Source: Aquificaceae bacterium
GTDB taxonomy: Bacteria; Aquificota; Aquificia; Aquificales; Aquificaceae
Direction of reading: 5' to 3'
DNA length: 64,000 nucleotides
Assembly (NCBI GenBank): GCA_027079305.1
Contig: JALWVU010000004.1
Location: 22,357-86,356 of the forward strand
Part shown: positions 1 through 7,951 of the stretch, in pieces
How positions within the stretch are numbered: the first letter of the stretch is position 1
Layout of the letters: each line of letters begins with the position of its first letter
Program-made: the position numbers and the translations under genes
The notes under the pieces: model-generated
Databases searched by the model: none
The model's input: only the letters and a program-made list of their open reading frames with translations
Told to the model about the DNA's origin: nothing

Positions 1-22
1 ACCCAGACTTAAGGAGAAAATA

Positions 23-1093
23 ATGGAGGTGGAAACTCCCTCGCTCCTGATGGACCTAGACGGGGTCAAGAGCAGATACGTTCAGATAAAGTATCACCTG
101 CCCGAGGTGAACGTATACTATGCGGTGAAGGCCAACGACCATATAGATGTTTTGAGAGCCCTCTCCGAGGTGGGCTCCGGCTTCGAGGTGGCCTCGATAC
201 AGGAACTCGAAAGGGTCCTATCCCTCGGTGTTCCTTCTGAGAAGATAATATCGAGCAATCCCGTAAAGCCCGAGGAGTTTGTAGCCTTCGCCTACGAGAA
301 AGGTGTGAACAGGTTCGCGGTGGACAGCTATGCGGAGGTGGACAAGATAGCGAGGGTGGCTCCCAGGGCGAGGGTTTACGTTAGGATAGTGGTTCCAAAC
401 GAGGGGAGCGAGTGGCCCCTCTCGAGGAAGTTCGGTGTGGACGAGGAGACGGCACTCTCTCTGCTTGAGTATGCAAAGGAAAAGGGTCTCGTTCCGATCG
501 GCGTAACCTTTCACGTGGGATCCCAGTGCAACAACCTGAGGAACTGGTTCATAGCCATAAGAAACTCCTCCAGGTTATGGGAGAGGGCGCGTGGTAGAGG
601 TCTGAGGCTCCAGGTCCTCAACATGGGAGGGGGCATCCCCGTCAGATACGTACAGGAGTCCCTGAAGATCGAGGACATAGCCTACTACGTGAGGGGACTT
701 CTGAGGAAGTATTTCCCCACGCCTCCCTACGAGCTTCAGATGGAGCCCGGGAGGGGGATAGTGGGGGATCAGGGCGTTCTCGTGGCTAAGGTAATAGGGA
801 AGGCCGGAAGAGGCGATGAGATGTGGCTCTACGTGGACACGGGGGTCTTCAACGGGCTCGCAGAGGCCCTGGGGGGGATAAGGTATCCCGTCTACGTGGA
901 GAGGGAAGGGGAGCTGAAGGAGTGGGTCATAGGTGGTGTTTCCTGCGACAGCATGGATGTTATAGCCAAGAGGGTTTACCTGCCCGAGCCTGAAGTGGGG
1001 GACAGGATCTACTTCCTCTCCGCGGGCGCCTACACAACCGTATACGCCTCCGAGTTCAACGGCTTCCCCAAACCGAAGATCACAGCTCTTTAA
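23..1093 (+). CDS. PLP-dependent ornithine/diaminopimelate-type decarboxylase
   Basis: Fold-type III (alanine racemase-like barrel) amino-acid decarboxylase of 356 aa, most like ornithine decarboxylases, which make putrescine for polyamine synthesis in the cytosol. Visible motifs are YAVKAN with the PLP lysine at residue 36, FHVGSQC, GGGIP, the PLP-phosphate motif EPGRG, and SCDSMDV near the C-terminus, where the family carries its active-site Cys-Asp. The start is supported by AAGGAG six bases before ATG. Its 3' end overlaps the convergent next gene by 14 bp. Substrate (ornithine, lysine or a carboxylated polyamine) cannot be fixed by eye; ornithine is the best guess. Confidence 0.82.
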   Translation: MEVETPSLLMDLDGVKSRYVQIKYHLPEVNVYYAVKANDHIDVLRALSEVGSGFEVASIQELERVLSLGVPSEKIISSNPVKPEEFVAFAYEKGVNRFAVDSYAEVDKIARVAPRARVYVRIVVPNEGSEWPLSRKFGVDEETALSLLEYAKEKGLVPIGVTFHVGSQCNNLRNWFIAIRNSSRLWERARGRGLRLQVLNMGGGIPVRYVQESLKIEDIAYYVRGLLRKYFPTPPYELQMEPGRGIVGDQGVLVAKVIGKAGRGDEMWLYVDTGVFNGLAEALGGIRYPVYVEREGELKEWVIGGVSCDSMDVIAKRVYLPEPEVGDRIYFLSAGAYTTVYASEFNGFPKPKITAL

Positions 1094-1931
1094 TGGAGAA
1101 GCTTATCCTCTCCCCCTTCTCGTCCAGACTGAGCTCTATAACTCCCGAGATCAACCTTATCACCTCCTTGGACTCCTCTTTCAGGAAGACCTCGAAGCTC
1201 CTCTTCAGAGCCTCCACGCTCGAGGCGGTGACGCTCAGGATCGTGAGTATGGGTATATCGAAGAGCTTTCTAACCGACCTGAAGGCGTCCTTCATAGCTA
1301 TATCGCTTATGTAGATTATCTCGGGGTGGAAGAAGAGGGCCTCCTCTATCCCCTCGTCGAAGCTGTCCACGTCCACGCCCACCTCCCTCTGGACCACTAT
1401 GGAGTTGCTGTGCTTTATCAGGTAGGTTATGGGCCTCTCCAGGACGTATATGAGACCTGACTCCCTGTCGCATATCTCCTTAAGGAGTGAGTAAGAGAAA
1501 AGGTTGTGTATCACGTAAGACTTCCCGATTATAGCCAGTATCCCGTTCGTCCTCCTGAGAGTATCGAAGAGATCCTCCAGATCCTCCCTGTTGGAGACGA
1601 GCTCGTTCAGGGGAGGTATATCGTAGGGGACCTTCACTATGCTGACCACGTAGCTTCCCCTCTGGGTAAGGTAGGTTACCCTTATCCTGCCCACCTGAGG
1701 GATGCCGAAGGAGAAGAAGCCCTCCTTTCCGAGGGGGCCGAGGGAGGTTGGTGTGTGAGACCTTAAGGAAACCAGTGTGTCCCTTATGTCCTCGGGCGAA
1801 AGTATCACGTCCATTATCCTGTTTATGGTCCTGTCCCTCCTCTCCACGGGAGAGGCCTTGGGGGCTAAAATCACCTCAGTGAACTCTCTTCTCTCCGCAA
1901 GGTAGTTAAGAATTTCGGGCGCTATGTTCAT
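1080..1931 (-). CDS. PilT/PilU-like protein lacking Walker A and B (pseudo-ATPase)
   Basis: A 283-aa protein with the layout of a twitching-motility ATPase. An N-terminal region contains GKEGFFSFGIPQVGRIRVTYLTQ-like sequence (about residues 69-90), as in the PilT N-domain. It is followed by a segment matching the PilT core: GILAIIGKS (130-138) where PilT has GPTGSGKST, ERPITYLIKHSNS (165-177) where PilT has EDPIE(F/Y)xHxxK, VVQREVGVD (179-187) matching PilT NQREVG, and PEIIYISDI (203-211) at the Walker B site. The P-loop lysine-serine context and the acidic Walker B/catalytic Glu are absent, so ATP hydrolysis is unlikely. No pilus genes adjoin it. A regulatory paralogue or a decaying gene are the options; the frame is intact. 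Confidence 0.6.
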   Translation of the reverse strand: MNIAPEILNYLAERREFTEVILAPKASPVERRDRTINRIMDVILSPEDIRDTLVSLRSHTPTSLGPLGKEGFFSFGIPQVGRIRVTYLTQRGSYVVSIVKVPYDIPPLNELVSNREDLEDLFDTLRRTNGILAIIGKSYVIHNLFSYSLLKEICDRESGLIYVLERPITYLIKHSNSIVVQREVGVDVDSFDEGIEEALFFHPEIIYISDIAMKDAFRSVRKLFDIPILTILSVTASSVEALKRSFEVFLKEESKEVIRLISGVIELSLDEKGERISFSIKEL

Positions 1932-2040
1932 AGTTCAATATGATAAACCCGACCGGACAAAGGCGCGCGATATTGTGAAGATTACCTCTCGGGGCTCACC
2001 AAAGGGATCTAAATTTAATTTAAAGAGGGATTTAAGATAT

Positions 2041-2049
2041 GGGAGGTGA
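2041..2049 (+). promoter_or_regulatory. Ribosome binding site fixing the lipoprotein start
   Basis: GGGAGGTGA lies five bases before the ATG at 2055. An upstream in-frame GTG at 2046 falls inside this Shine-Dalgarno sequence, so 2055 is the better start. Confidence 0.7.
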
Positions 2050-2054
2050 GTGTT

Positions 2055-3719
2055 ATGAGGAGGAGGAGTTTGAAAGCCTTTATACCTTTGATGAGTGCAA
2101 TTATACTAACGGTAGCCTGCGGTGGAGGTGGAGGGGGTGGAACTACAACAAGTAATACCGGCGGAGGGGGTGGCGGAGGAGGAGGTGGTGGTTCAACTAC
2201 CTACACTGTAGGGGGCACGGTAACCGGACTGAACGGCACCCTTGTCCTTCAGAACAACGGTCAGGACGACCTCACGATCACTTCAAACGGTCCTTTCACC
2301 TTTCCCACTCCTCTGCAGGACGGCTCCGCATACAACGTTACAGTCCTCACTCAGCCGACCGGGCAGACCTGCTACGTAAAGAACGGTTCAGGAACCATAT
2401 CGGGAGCGAATGTAACTAATGTTAACGTGAACTGCTACGATTCGGGAACGCTCGATCCGGACTTCGGCACTGGCGGGATAGTTATCCAGTCCGATGTGGC
2501 GGGTGGCAACAGCAGTGATCACGGATATTCCATCATAACGGACGGTCAGGGGAGGATACTGGTAACCGGATGTAGCAAGAACAGTAACAATGACTACGAC
2601 ATGGTAATCTGGAGGTTCAATCCGGATGGGACGCCGGACACGAGCTTTGGAAATAACGGAATTGTCATCCATGATAATGCGGCAAACGGTAACGGCGACG
2701 ATTGCGGGCGTTCTATCACCTTAGACAGCCAGGGGAATATATACGTAGCAGGATACAGCTGGAACGGTTCCAATTTTGACATGGTGGTCTGGAAGTTCAA
2801 CTCGAACGGGGTTCCAAGCACGGACTTTAATGGAAAAGAGAAGATCGTTCACAATAGTGCTGCAGGAGGAAACGGTGATGACTTCGGATATTCGATAGTT
2901 CTGGACAACCAAGGGAAGATACTGGTCGCAGGATATAGCAAAAACAGTAGTAACAACTTTGATATGGTGATCTGGAGGTTTAATTCCAACGGAACTCTCG
3001 ATTCAACCTTTGATTTTGATGGTATAGTTGTTCACGGGAACGCGGCTGGCGGAAACGGTGACGACAAAGGTTTCTCAATTACCTTAGACAGCCAGGGGAG
3101 GATACTCGTTGCAGGATATAGTGAGGGCAGTGGCACCGGCTTAGACATGGTTATCTGGAAATATAACTCTGACGGAACACTGGACACGAGCTTCGGTAAT
3201 AATGGACTCGTGGTTTACAACAGCTCGGGCGGTGCTTCCGATGTGGGATTCTCAATTACGGTGGACAGTCAGGATAAGATTCTCGTGGCAGGATACAGCT
3301 ACAACAACTCCCACGGCAATAATGACTTGGTTATCTGGAAGTACAACTCCGACGGAACACCGGATACGAACTTCGGCACTAACGGAATCGTCACCTACGA
3401 CAACGCGGCTGGCGGTAACGGGAACGATTACGGGCGTTCAATTGTTATAGACAGTCAGGGGAGGATACTCGTTACTGGATTCAGCCAGAACACTAATACC
3501 GATTACGACATGGTAATCTGGAGGTTCCTCTCTGACGGATCGCTCGATACAAATTTCGGGAATAACGGAGTGGTGGTTCATGCAAGCACAGCTGGCGGTA
3601 ATCTTCACGACCGTGGATATTCTATCACCTTAGATTCTGATGGCAAGATACTGGTGACTGGTGATAGCTTTAACGGCTCTAACAACGAAGACATGGTTAT
3701 CTGGAGATACATCCCTTAA
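2055..3719 (+). CDS. Delta-60 repeat lipoprotein with poly-glycine linker
   Basis: Secreted lipoprotein of 554 aa. The N-terminus MRRRSLKAF is followed by a hydrophobic stretch and the lipobox LTVAC. Directly after the cysteine come two glycine runs separated by a Thr/Ser/Asn patch, acting as a flexible tether, and then a small beta domain (about residues 50-125). The rest is seven tandem repeats of about 57 residues with the pattern 'D.QG.ILV.G.S.....D.VIW.(F/Y)..(D/N)G..D..F...GIV', the delta-60 repeat (TIGR02608/DUF5122), which probably forms a propeller. No enzyme motif is visible; a surface or binding role is inferred. It is monocistronic, followed by a terminator hairpin. Confidence 0.8.
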   Translation: MRRRSLKAFIPLMSAIILTVACGGGGGGGTTTSNTGGGGGGGGGGGSTTYTVGGTVTGLNGTLVLQNNGQDDLTITSNGPFTFPTPLQDGSAYNVTVLTQPTGQTCYVKNGSGTISGANVTNVNVNCYDSGTLDPDFGTGGIVIQSDVAGGNSSDHGYSIITDGQGRILVTGCSKNSNNDYDMVIWRFNPDGTPDTSFGNNGIVIHDNAANGNGDDCGRSITLDSQGNIYVAGYSWNGSNFDMVVWKFNSNGVPSTDFNGKEKIVHNSAAGGNGDDFGYSIVLDNQGKILVAGYSKNSSNNFDMVIWRFNSNGTLDSTFDFDGIVVHGNAAGGNGDDKGFSITLDSQGRILVAGYSEGSGTGLDMVIWKYNSDGTLDTSFGNNGLVVYNSSGGASDVGFSITVDSQDKILVAGYSYNNSHGNNDLVIWKYNSDGTPDTNFGTNGIVTYDNAAGGNGNDYGRSIVIDSQGRILVTGFSQNTNTDYDMVIWRFLSDGSLDTNFGNNGVVVHASTAGGNLHDRGYSITLDSDGKILVTGDSFNGSNNEDMVIWRYIP

Positions 3720-3736
3720 ATCACGGAACGTATCCG

Positions 3737-3757
3737 CGGGGAGGAGAATCCTCCCCG
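3737..3757 (+). terminator. Rho-independent-like terminator after the delta-60 lipoprotein gene
   Basis: Perfect 9-bp inverted repeat CGGGGAGGA / TCCTCCCCG with a GAA loop, 17 bp after the stop codon. A weak T-rich tract (TTGGTTCTATACTTTTC) follows, so it may work partly as a stem-only or bidirectional terminator. Confidence 0.65.
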
Positions 3758-3857
3758 TTGGTTCTATACTTTTCATCCCGATGACAGCAGTCATACTTAA
3801 GATCTCAATTTACTATATTCTTTACTTAGAAGCCTTTCCGTCAAGGAGGAAGAGTTT

Positions 3858-4907
3858 ATGGCTGTAAAGGACATAATGGACGCTCTCAAAGGAGAAAGTC
3901 TCGAGGATCTTGGACTTAAGGAAAATCTCGCCCAGCTGGTTAAGGACATAAAGCTCATAGGTGATGAACTCGATGTTCTCCTGTATCTTCCAAAGCCCGG
4001 TCTCGAGGATGTCCTGAGGGCCAAGGTGGAGCAGGCCCTCTCTGAGGTTCCGGATGTAAAGAGACTAAACGTCAGGTTCGCTCAGGCCCCTCCCGAGCAG
4101 AAGCCCCAGATACCTGTGGGACAGCCCGCCTTCACGAAGAGGAAGGTTCCCGGTATAAAGCACCTGGTCGCGGTGGGGAGCGGTAAGGGAGGCGTTGGTA
4201 AGTCCACGGTGGCGACTAACCTCGCTTTAGCTCTGGCCAAGATAGGCTACAAGGTGGGGCTTCTGGACGCTGATATATACGGCCCCAGCGTTCCAACCCT
4301 ATTGGGACTTAAAGGGGAAAGGGCTACCGTGAACGAGAGGAACAAGATAGTGCCCGTGGAGAAGTTCGGTATAAAGGTCCTCTCCATAGGCTTCATGCTC
4401 CCTTCCGAGGACACCCCCGTGATATGGAGGGGACCGATGCTTATGAAAGCCCTCACCCAGTTCCTCTTCGACGTGGAGTGGGGAGAGCTGGACTTCCTTA
4501 TAATGGACCTTCCTCCCGGGACGGGGGACGTTCAGCTCACCCTCGCCCAGAACGTGGAGATGTCAGGAGCGGTTGTAGTCACCACTCCCCAGGACGTTGC
4601 CCTGGCGGACGTGAAGAAGGCTACATCCATGTTCAGGGAGGTTCAGATACCGGTTCTGGGAGTTATAGAGAACATGGCCTACTTCATCTGCCCAGGCGAC
4701 GGCCAGAAGTATTACATATTCGGCAAGGGAAAGGTGGCGGAGTTCGCCTCCGCTTACGGTCTCAAGATACTCGGCTCCATACCCATAGATCCCGAGGTCT
4801 CCGAAAGGTCGGACAGGGGAGAGCCCATAGTTGTGGGAAGTCCCGACTCGGAGGTGGCGAGGGCTTTTGTGGGGATAGCTAAGGTTCTGGCTCAAGAATT
4901 AGGATGA
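3858..4907 (+). CDS. mrp: Mrp/ApbC/NBP35-family P-loop Fe-S carrier protein
   Basis: A 349-aa MinD-superfamily ATPase. An N-terminal MIP18/DUF59 domain covers about residues 1-70. The P-loop domain has the deviant Walker A GSGKGGVGKST at 107-117, then DADIYGPSVPTLLG and MDLPPGTGD. Family members bind a [4Fe-4S] cluster between two subunits through a C-terminal CxxC and pass it to apoproteins. Here the motif reads CPGD (residues 278-281), so the second cysteine is aspartate. The start ATG has AAGGAGG upstream. The NifS-like gene follows after 12 bp, pointing to a joint role in Fe-S or sulfur transfer. Scaffold activity is uncertain given the changed motif. Confidence 0.87.
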   Translation: MAVKDIMDALKGESLEDLGLKENLAQLVKDIKLIGDELDVLLYLPKPGLEDVLRAKVEQALSEVPDVKRLNVRFAQAPPEQKPQIPVGQPAFTKRKVPGIKHLVAVGSGKGGVGKSTVATNLALALAKIGYKVGLLDADIYGPSVPTLLGLKGERATVNERNKIVPVEKFGIKVLSIGFMLPSEDTPVIWRGPMLMKALTQFLFDVEWGELDFLIMDLPPGTGDVQLTLAQNVEMSGAVVVTTPQDVALADVKKATSMFREVQIPVLGVIENMAYFICPGDGQKYYIFGKGKVAEFASAYGLKILGSIPIDPEVSERSDRGEPIVVGSPDSEVARAFVGIAKVLAQELG

Positions 4908-4919
4908 GGAGGTAAGAGG

Positions 4920-6149
4920 ATGTTTGCGAAGAAGGCAGGTGCGAGGGTCGTTTACCTGGATCACATAGCTACCACTCCCGTTGCGGAAGAGGTATTGGAG
5001 GCCATGCTCCCCTACTTCAGGGAGCGCTTCGGAAATCCCACCTCTCTCCACAGCTTCGGTCAGGAAGCCAAGAAGGCGATAAACGAGGCGAGGGAGAAGA
5101 TCGCCACCCTGATAAACGCCAACACACCCGAGGAGATAATCTTCACCTCAGGAGGTATAGAGGCTAACAACCTGGCCATAAAGGGGATAGCGAGCGCCTA
5201 CAAGAGGAGGGGAAACCACATAGTCACTACCGAGATAGAGCACCACTCTATACTCCACCCCTGCAAGAGCTTAGAAAGAGAGGGCTGGGAGGTCACCTAT
5301 CTAAAGCCCGATAAATACGGCCTTATAGACCCCGAGCAGGTCAGGGAGGCTGTGAGAAAGGACACTGTTCTCGTCTCCATAGGACACTCCAACAGGGAAA
5401 TAGGGACCATACAGAACATAAAGGAGCTCGTTCAGGCTGCTAAAGAGAAGAACCCCAAGGTAATCTTCCACACGGACGCGGCCCCCACCCTGGGACATTA
5501 CCCGGTGGACCTCAAAGAATGGGGCGTGGACGCTGCTTCCTTCACAGCGCATCTCATGTATGGACCTAAAGGTGTAGGTGCCCTCTGGACCAGGAAGGGA
5601 GTCAAAGTCAGACCCCTCATAGAGGGAGGGACCCAGGAAAGGGGTGTGAGAGCGGGAACCGAGAACGTCCCCGGAATAGTTGGCTTCGGCGCCGCTGCGG
5701 AGCTCACCATGAAGGAGCTCGAGGACAGGATGAAAAGGCTCGCCGGCTACAGGGACAGGCTCAAGAAGGCCATAGAGGAGAAGCTCGAATACATAGAGTT
5801 TACGGGACATCCCACCCAGAGGCTTCCCCACCACCTTTCCCTCATAGTTCACTTCATAGAGGGAGAGGCCATGCTCCTGAGATGCGACTTGATGGGAATA
5901 GAGACCGCCTCCGGATCCGCTTGTGTTTCCCTCGCTCTCAAGCAGTCCCACGTTCTCTTCGCCATAGGTGTTCCCAAGGAGGTCTCCAACGGCTCGATCG
6001 TCTTCAGCTTCGGAAGGGAAAACACGGAGGAGGACGTGGATTACGTCTCGGAGGAGTTTCCCAAGATAGTTAACTGGCTCAGAAGCCTCTCCCCCTTCAA
6101 TCCCGAGAACTGGGAAAAGTATGTGAAGTCGAGGGAAGGAGCACACTAA
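4920..6149 (+). CDS. NifS/IscS-like cysteine desulfurase homologue without the PLP lysine
   Basis: Fold-type I aminotransferase class V protein of 409 aa, the normal length for IscS/NifS. It keeps VYLDH.ATTPV near the N-terminus, the TEIEHHS histidine motif, SIGHSNREIGT, HTDAAP with the PLP-ring aspartate D186, and the persulfide-carrying cysteine in GSACVS (C335). The Schiff-base lysine that lies in (S/T)AHK.YGPKG is replaced: the sequence reads TAHLMYGPKG, with Leu (codon CTC, 5553-5555) at residue 212. The family glutamine after the Asp is Pro189. Standard desulfurase chemistry is therefore unlikely; a persulfide carrier or structural role is possible. It is co-oriented 12 bp after mrp, and its 3' end overlaps folK by 4 bp. 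Confidence 0.8.
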   Translation: MFAKKAGARVVYLDHIATTPVAEEVLEAMLPYFRERFGNPTSLHSFGQEAKKAINEAREKIATLINANTPEEIIFTSGGIEANNLAIKGIASAYKRRGNHIVTTEIEHHSILHPCKSLEREGWEVTYLKPDKYGLIDPEQVREAVRKDTVLVSIGHSNREIGTIQNIKELVQAAKEKNPKVIFHTDAAPTLGHYPVDLKEWGVDAASFTAHLMYGPKGVGALWTRKGVKVRPLIEGGTQERGVRAGTENVPGIVGFGAAAELTMKELEDRMKRLAGYRDRLKKAIEEKLEYIEFTGHPTQRLPHHLSLIVHFIEGEAMLLRCDLMGIETASGSACVSLALKQSHVLFAIGVPKEVSNGSIVFSFGRENTEEDVDYVSEEFPKIVNWLRSLSPFNPENWEKYVKSREGAH

Positions 6150-6661
6150 GATATCCGGCTCCCCTTCCCCTCCCTTTTCAAAATACAGCAGAAGGGCCTG
6201 AGCCCGTTGCTGAGCCTGACCTTTCTGTAAGGCTCACCGCTGAGCGGATCCTTCAGATTGGGGTCCAGCTCCAGCATGGGGATCAGGACGAAATCTCTCT
6301 CCTTTATGAAGGGGTGTGGGATCCTGAGCTCGGGAGTGTCCACCACCTCCTCTTCGTAGAGGAGTATGTCTATGTCTATCTCCCTCGGTCCCCAGCGGAA
6401 GCGCTCCTTCCTTCCTACACGCTTTTCTATTTCCTTCAGCCTTTTGAGGAGCGTGAAGGGATCGAGCCCTGTGAAGAGCTCTAAAACGCAGTTCAGAAAG
6501 GGATCCTGATCGACGACACCCCAGGGCTCGCTCTCGTAGACGGTGGAGATCCTTCCCAGTTCACCTATTCTTTCCAGCTCATCTATCGCCTTCAGTATGT
6601 AAGAGATCCTGTCTCCTACGTTGCTTCCGAGGCCGAGCAGAATCCTCTTCCTTGACTCCAT
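6146..6661 (-). CDS. folK: 2-amino-4-hydroxy-6-hydroxymethyldihydropteridine pyrophosphokinase
   Basis: HPPK of 171 aa, transferring pyrophosphate from ATP to 6-hydroxymethyl-7,8-dihydropterin in folate synthesis. Family motifs are LGLGSNVGDR at the N-terminus, VYESEPWG, FLNCV, the ATP/Mg signature RWGPREIDIDILLY, and RIPHP. The long upstream extension of the open frame has no HPPK similarity, so the ATG of MESRKRI at 6659-6661 is taken as start. Divergent from the nitronate monooxygenase-like gene, 48 bp apart. Confidence 0.9.
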   Translation of the reverse strand: MESRKRILLGLGSNVGDRISYILKAIDELERIGELGRISTVYESEPWGVVDQDPFLNCVLELFTGLDPFTLLKRLKEIEKRVGRKERFRWGPREIDIDILLYEEEVVDTPELRIPHPFIKERDFVLIPMLELDPNLKDPLSGEPYRKVRLSNGLRPFCCILKREGKGSRIS

Positions 6662-6709
6662 ACCTGTGAAAACTAAAATTAATAAAACTTTAAAGCAAAG
6701 GAGTCTGAG

Positions 6710-7846
6710 ATGAACCTGCCCAAGCTGAGAATAAGACACATAGAGGTGGACATCCCCATAATCCAGGGTGGAATGGGAGTGGGCATCTCCTGGGAGAGGC
6801 TCGCGGGATCGGTCGCTGCTACAGGAGCCATAGGAGTGGTATCCGCGGTGGGAACCGGATACAGGCACCCGGACCTTGTAAAGAGGGATAAGTTCGGAAG
6901 GCCGATAGGCTCGGAGAACACCCACCATCCCGAGGCCCTAAAGAGGATAATCAGAGAAGCAAAAGAAATCTCGAGAGGAAAGGGAGCCATAGGGGTGAAC
7001 ATTCTCGCCGCCATAACCGATTACGGGAGGGTTGCGAGGGACGCGGCGGAAGCCGGGGCGGATCTGATAATCTCCGGTGCTGGACTTCCTCTTTCCCTCC
7101 CCCAGCATGTGGAGGGATACGATGTTGCCCTCGTTCCCATAGTCTCCTCCGCAAGGGCCTTAAACCTCATATGCAGGACCTGGAAGAGGAGATACGGGAG
7201 GCTCCCGGACGCGGTCATCCTGGAGGGTCCCAAGTCGGGAGGGCATCAGGGATTCAAATACGAGGACTGCTTCAAGCCCGAGTTCCAGCTGGAGAACCTG
7301 GTCCACAGCGTGGTCGAGGAGGCCAGAAGGTGGGGAGATATACCCGTCATAGTGGCGGGAGGTGTATGGAGCTACAGGGATATACTCTGGTATCTGGAGC
7401 AGGGAGCAGCAGGTGTTCAGATGGCTACCCGCTTTGTGGCCACCCACGAGTGCGACGCACCGCTTATATACAAGGAGGTTGTTCTTAACGCGGAGGAAGA
7501 GGACATAATACTTCTAAAGTCCCCCGTCGGGTATCCCCTGAGAGTCATAAGGACCCCCTTCATAGAGAAGCTTTTGGCGGGCGTGAACGGTTGGAAGGGA
7601 TGCGTCTCCAACTGCGTTACCCCCTGCAACAGGGGGGAAGAAGCCAAGAAGGTGGGTTTCTGCATAGCGGACAGGCTGGGTGCTGCATGGCTCGGGAACT
7701 ACGAGGAAGGGATATTCATAATCGGGGCCAACGGACACCTTCTCAAAAGGCAGGGTATAGTTCACGTCCAAGAGCTTATAGACATGCTTACAGGCAAGAG
7801 GCCCGATCCAACCCTCGAACCCGAGACAAGGAAGATAGTGAGCTGA
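6710..7846 (+). CDS. NAD(P)H-dependent flavin oxidoreductase, nitronate monooxygenase (2-nitropropane dioxygenase) family
   Basis: FMN-binding TIM-barrel protein of 378 aa. Signatures are PIIQGGMGVGIS at the N-terminus, GAIGVVSA, GVNIL, ADLIISGAGLPL, VILEGPKSGGHQG (residues about 168-180, phosphate/FMN and catalytic-His region) and PVIVAGGVW...GAAGVQMATRF. The C-terminal part has a Cys-rich VSNCVTPCN segment. The family includes nitronate monooxygenases, FabK enoyl-ACP reductases and uncharacterised quinone reductases; the length and C-terminal cysteines do not single out one. AAAGGAG precedes the ATG. Confidence 0.82.
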   Translation: MNLPKLRIRHIEVDIPIIQGGMGVGISWERLAGSVAATGAIGVVSAVGTGYRHPDLVKRDKFGRPIGSENTHHPEALKRIIREAKEISRGKGAIGVNILAAITDYGRVARDAAEAGADLIISGAGLPLSLPQHVEGYDVALVPIVSSARALNLICRTWKRRYGRLPDAVILEGPKSGGHQGFKYEDCFKPEFQLENLVHSVVEEARRWGDIPVIVAGGVWSYRDILWYLEQGAAGVQMATRFVATHECDAPLIYKEVVLNAEEEDIILLKSPVGYPLRVIRTPFIEKLLAGVNGWKGCVSNCVTPCNRGEEAKKVGFCIADRLGAAWLGNYEEGIFIIGANGHLLKRQGIVHVQELIDMLTGKRPDPTLEPETRKIVS

Positions 7847-7858
7847 GGCGTTTCTAAG

Positions 7859-7930
7859 AGCGGGCGACGGGACTCGAACCCGCGACCTCCTGCTTGGGAA
7901 GCAGGCGTTCTACCACTGAACTACGCCCGC
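7859..7930 (-). tRNA. tRNA-Gly (CCC)
   Basis: Full cloverleaf on the minus strand: 7-bp acceptor GCGGGCG/CGCCCGC, D-arm with AGTGGTA, anticodon stem CCTGC/GCAGG around loop TTCCCAA (anticodon CCC), T-arm GCGGG-TTCGAGT-CCCGT, discriminator U. CCA is not encoded. Confidence 0.95.
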
Positions 7931-7951
7931 TGTAGAAATTATTATATCCAC

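Noticed and set aside
2100..3719. CRISPR-like array suggested by regular repetition
   Set aside because: The repetition is of coding units (~57 codons) in one long frame with silent variation, i.e. protein repeats, not short identical repeats with spacers.
6662..6928. N-terminal extension of folK to 260 aa
   Set aside because: The extra residues show no HPPK similarity, and most of them are antisense to the nitronate monooxygenase-like gene; the start at 6661 gives a full-length HPPK.
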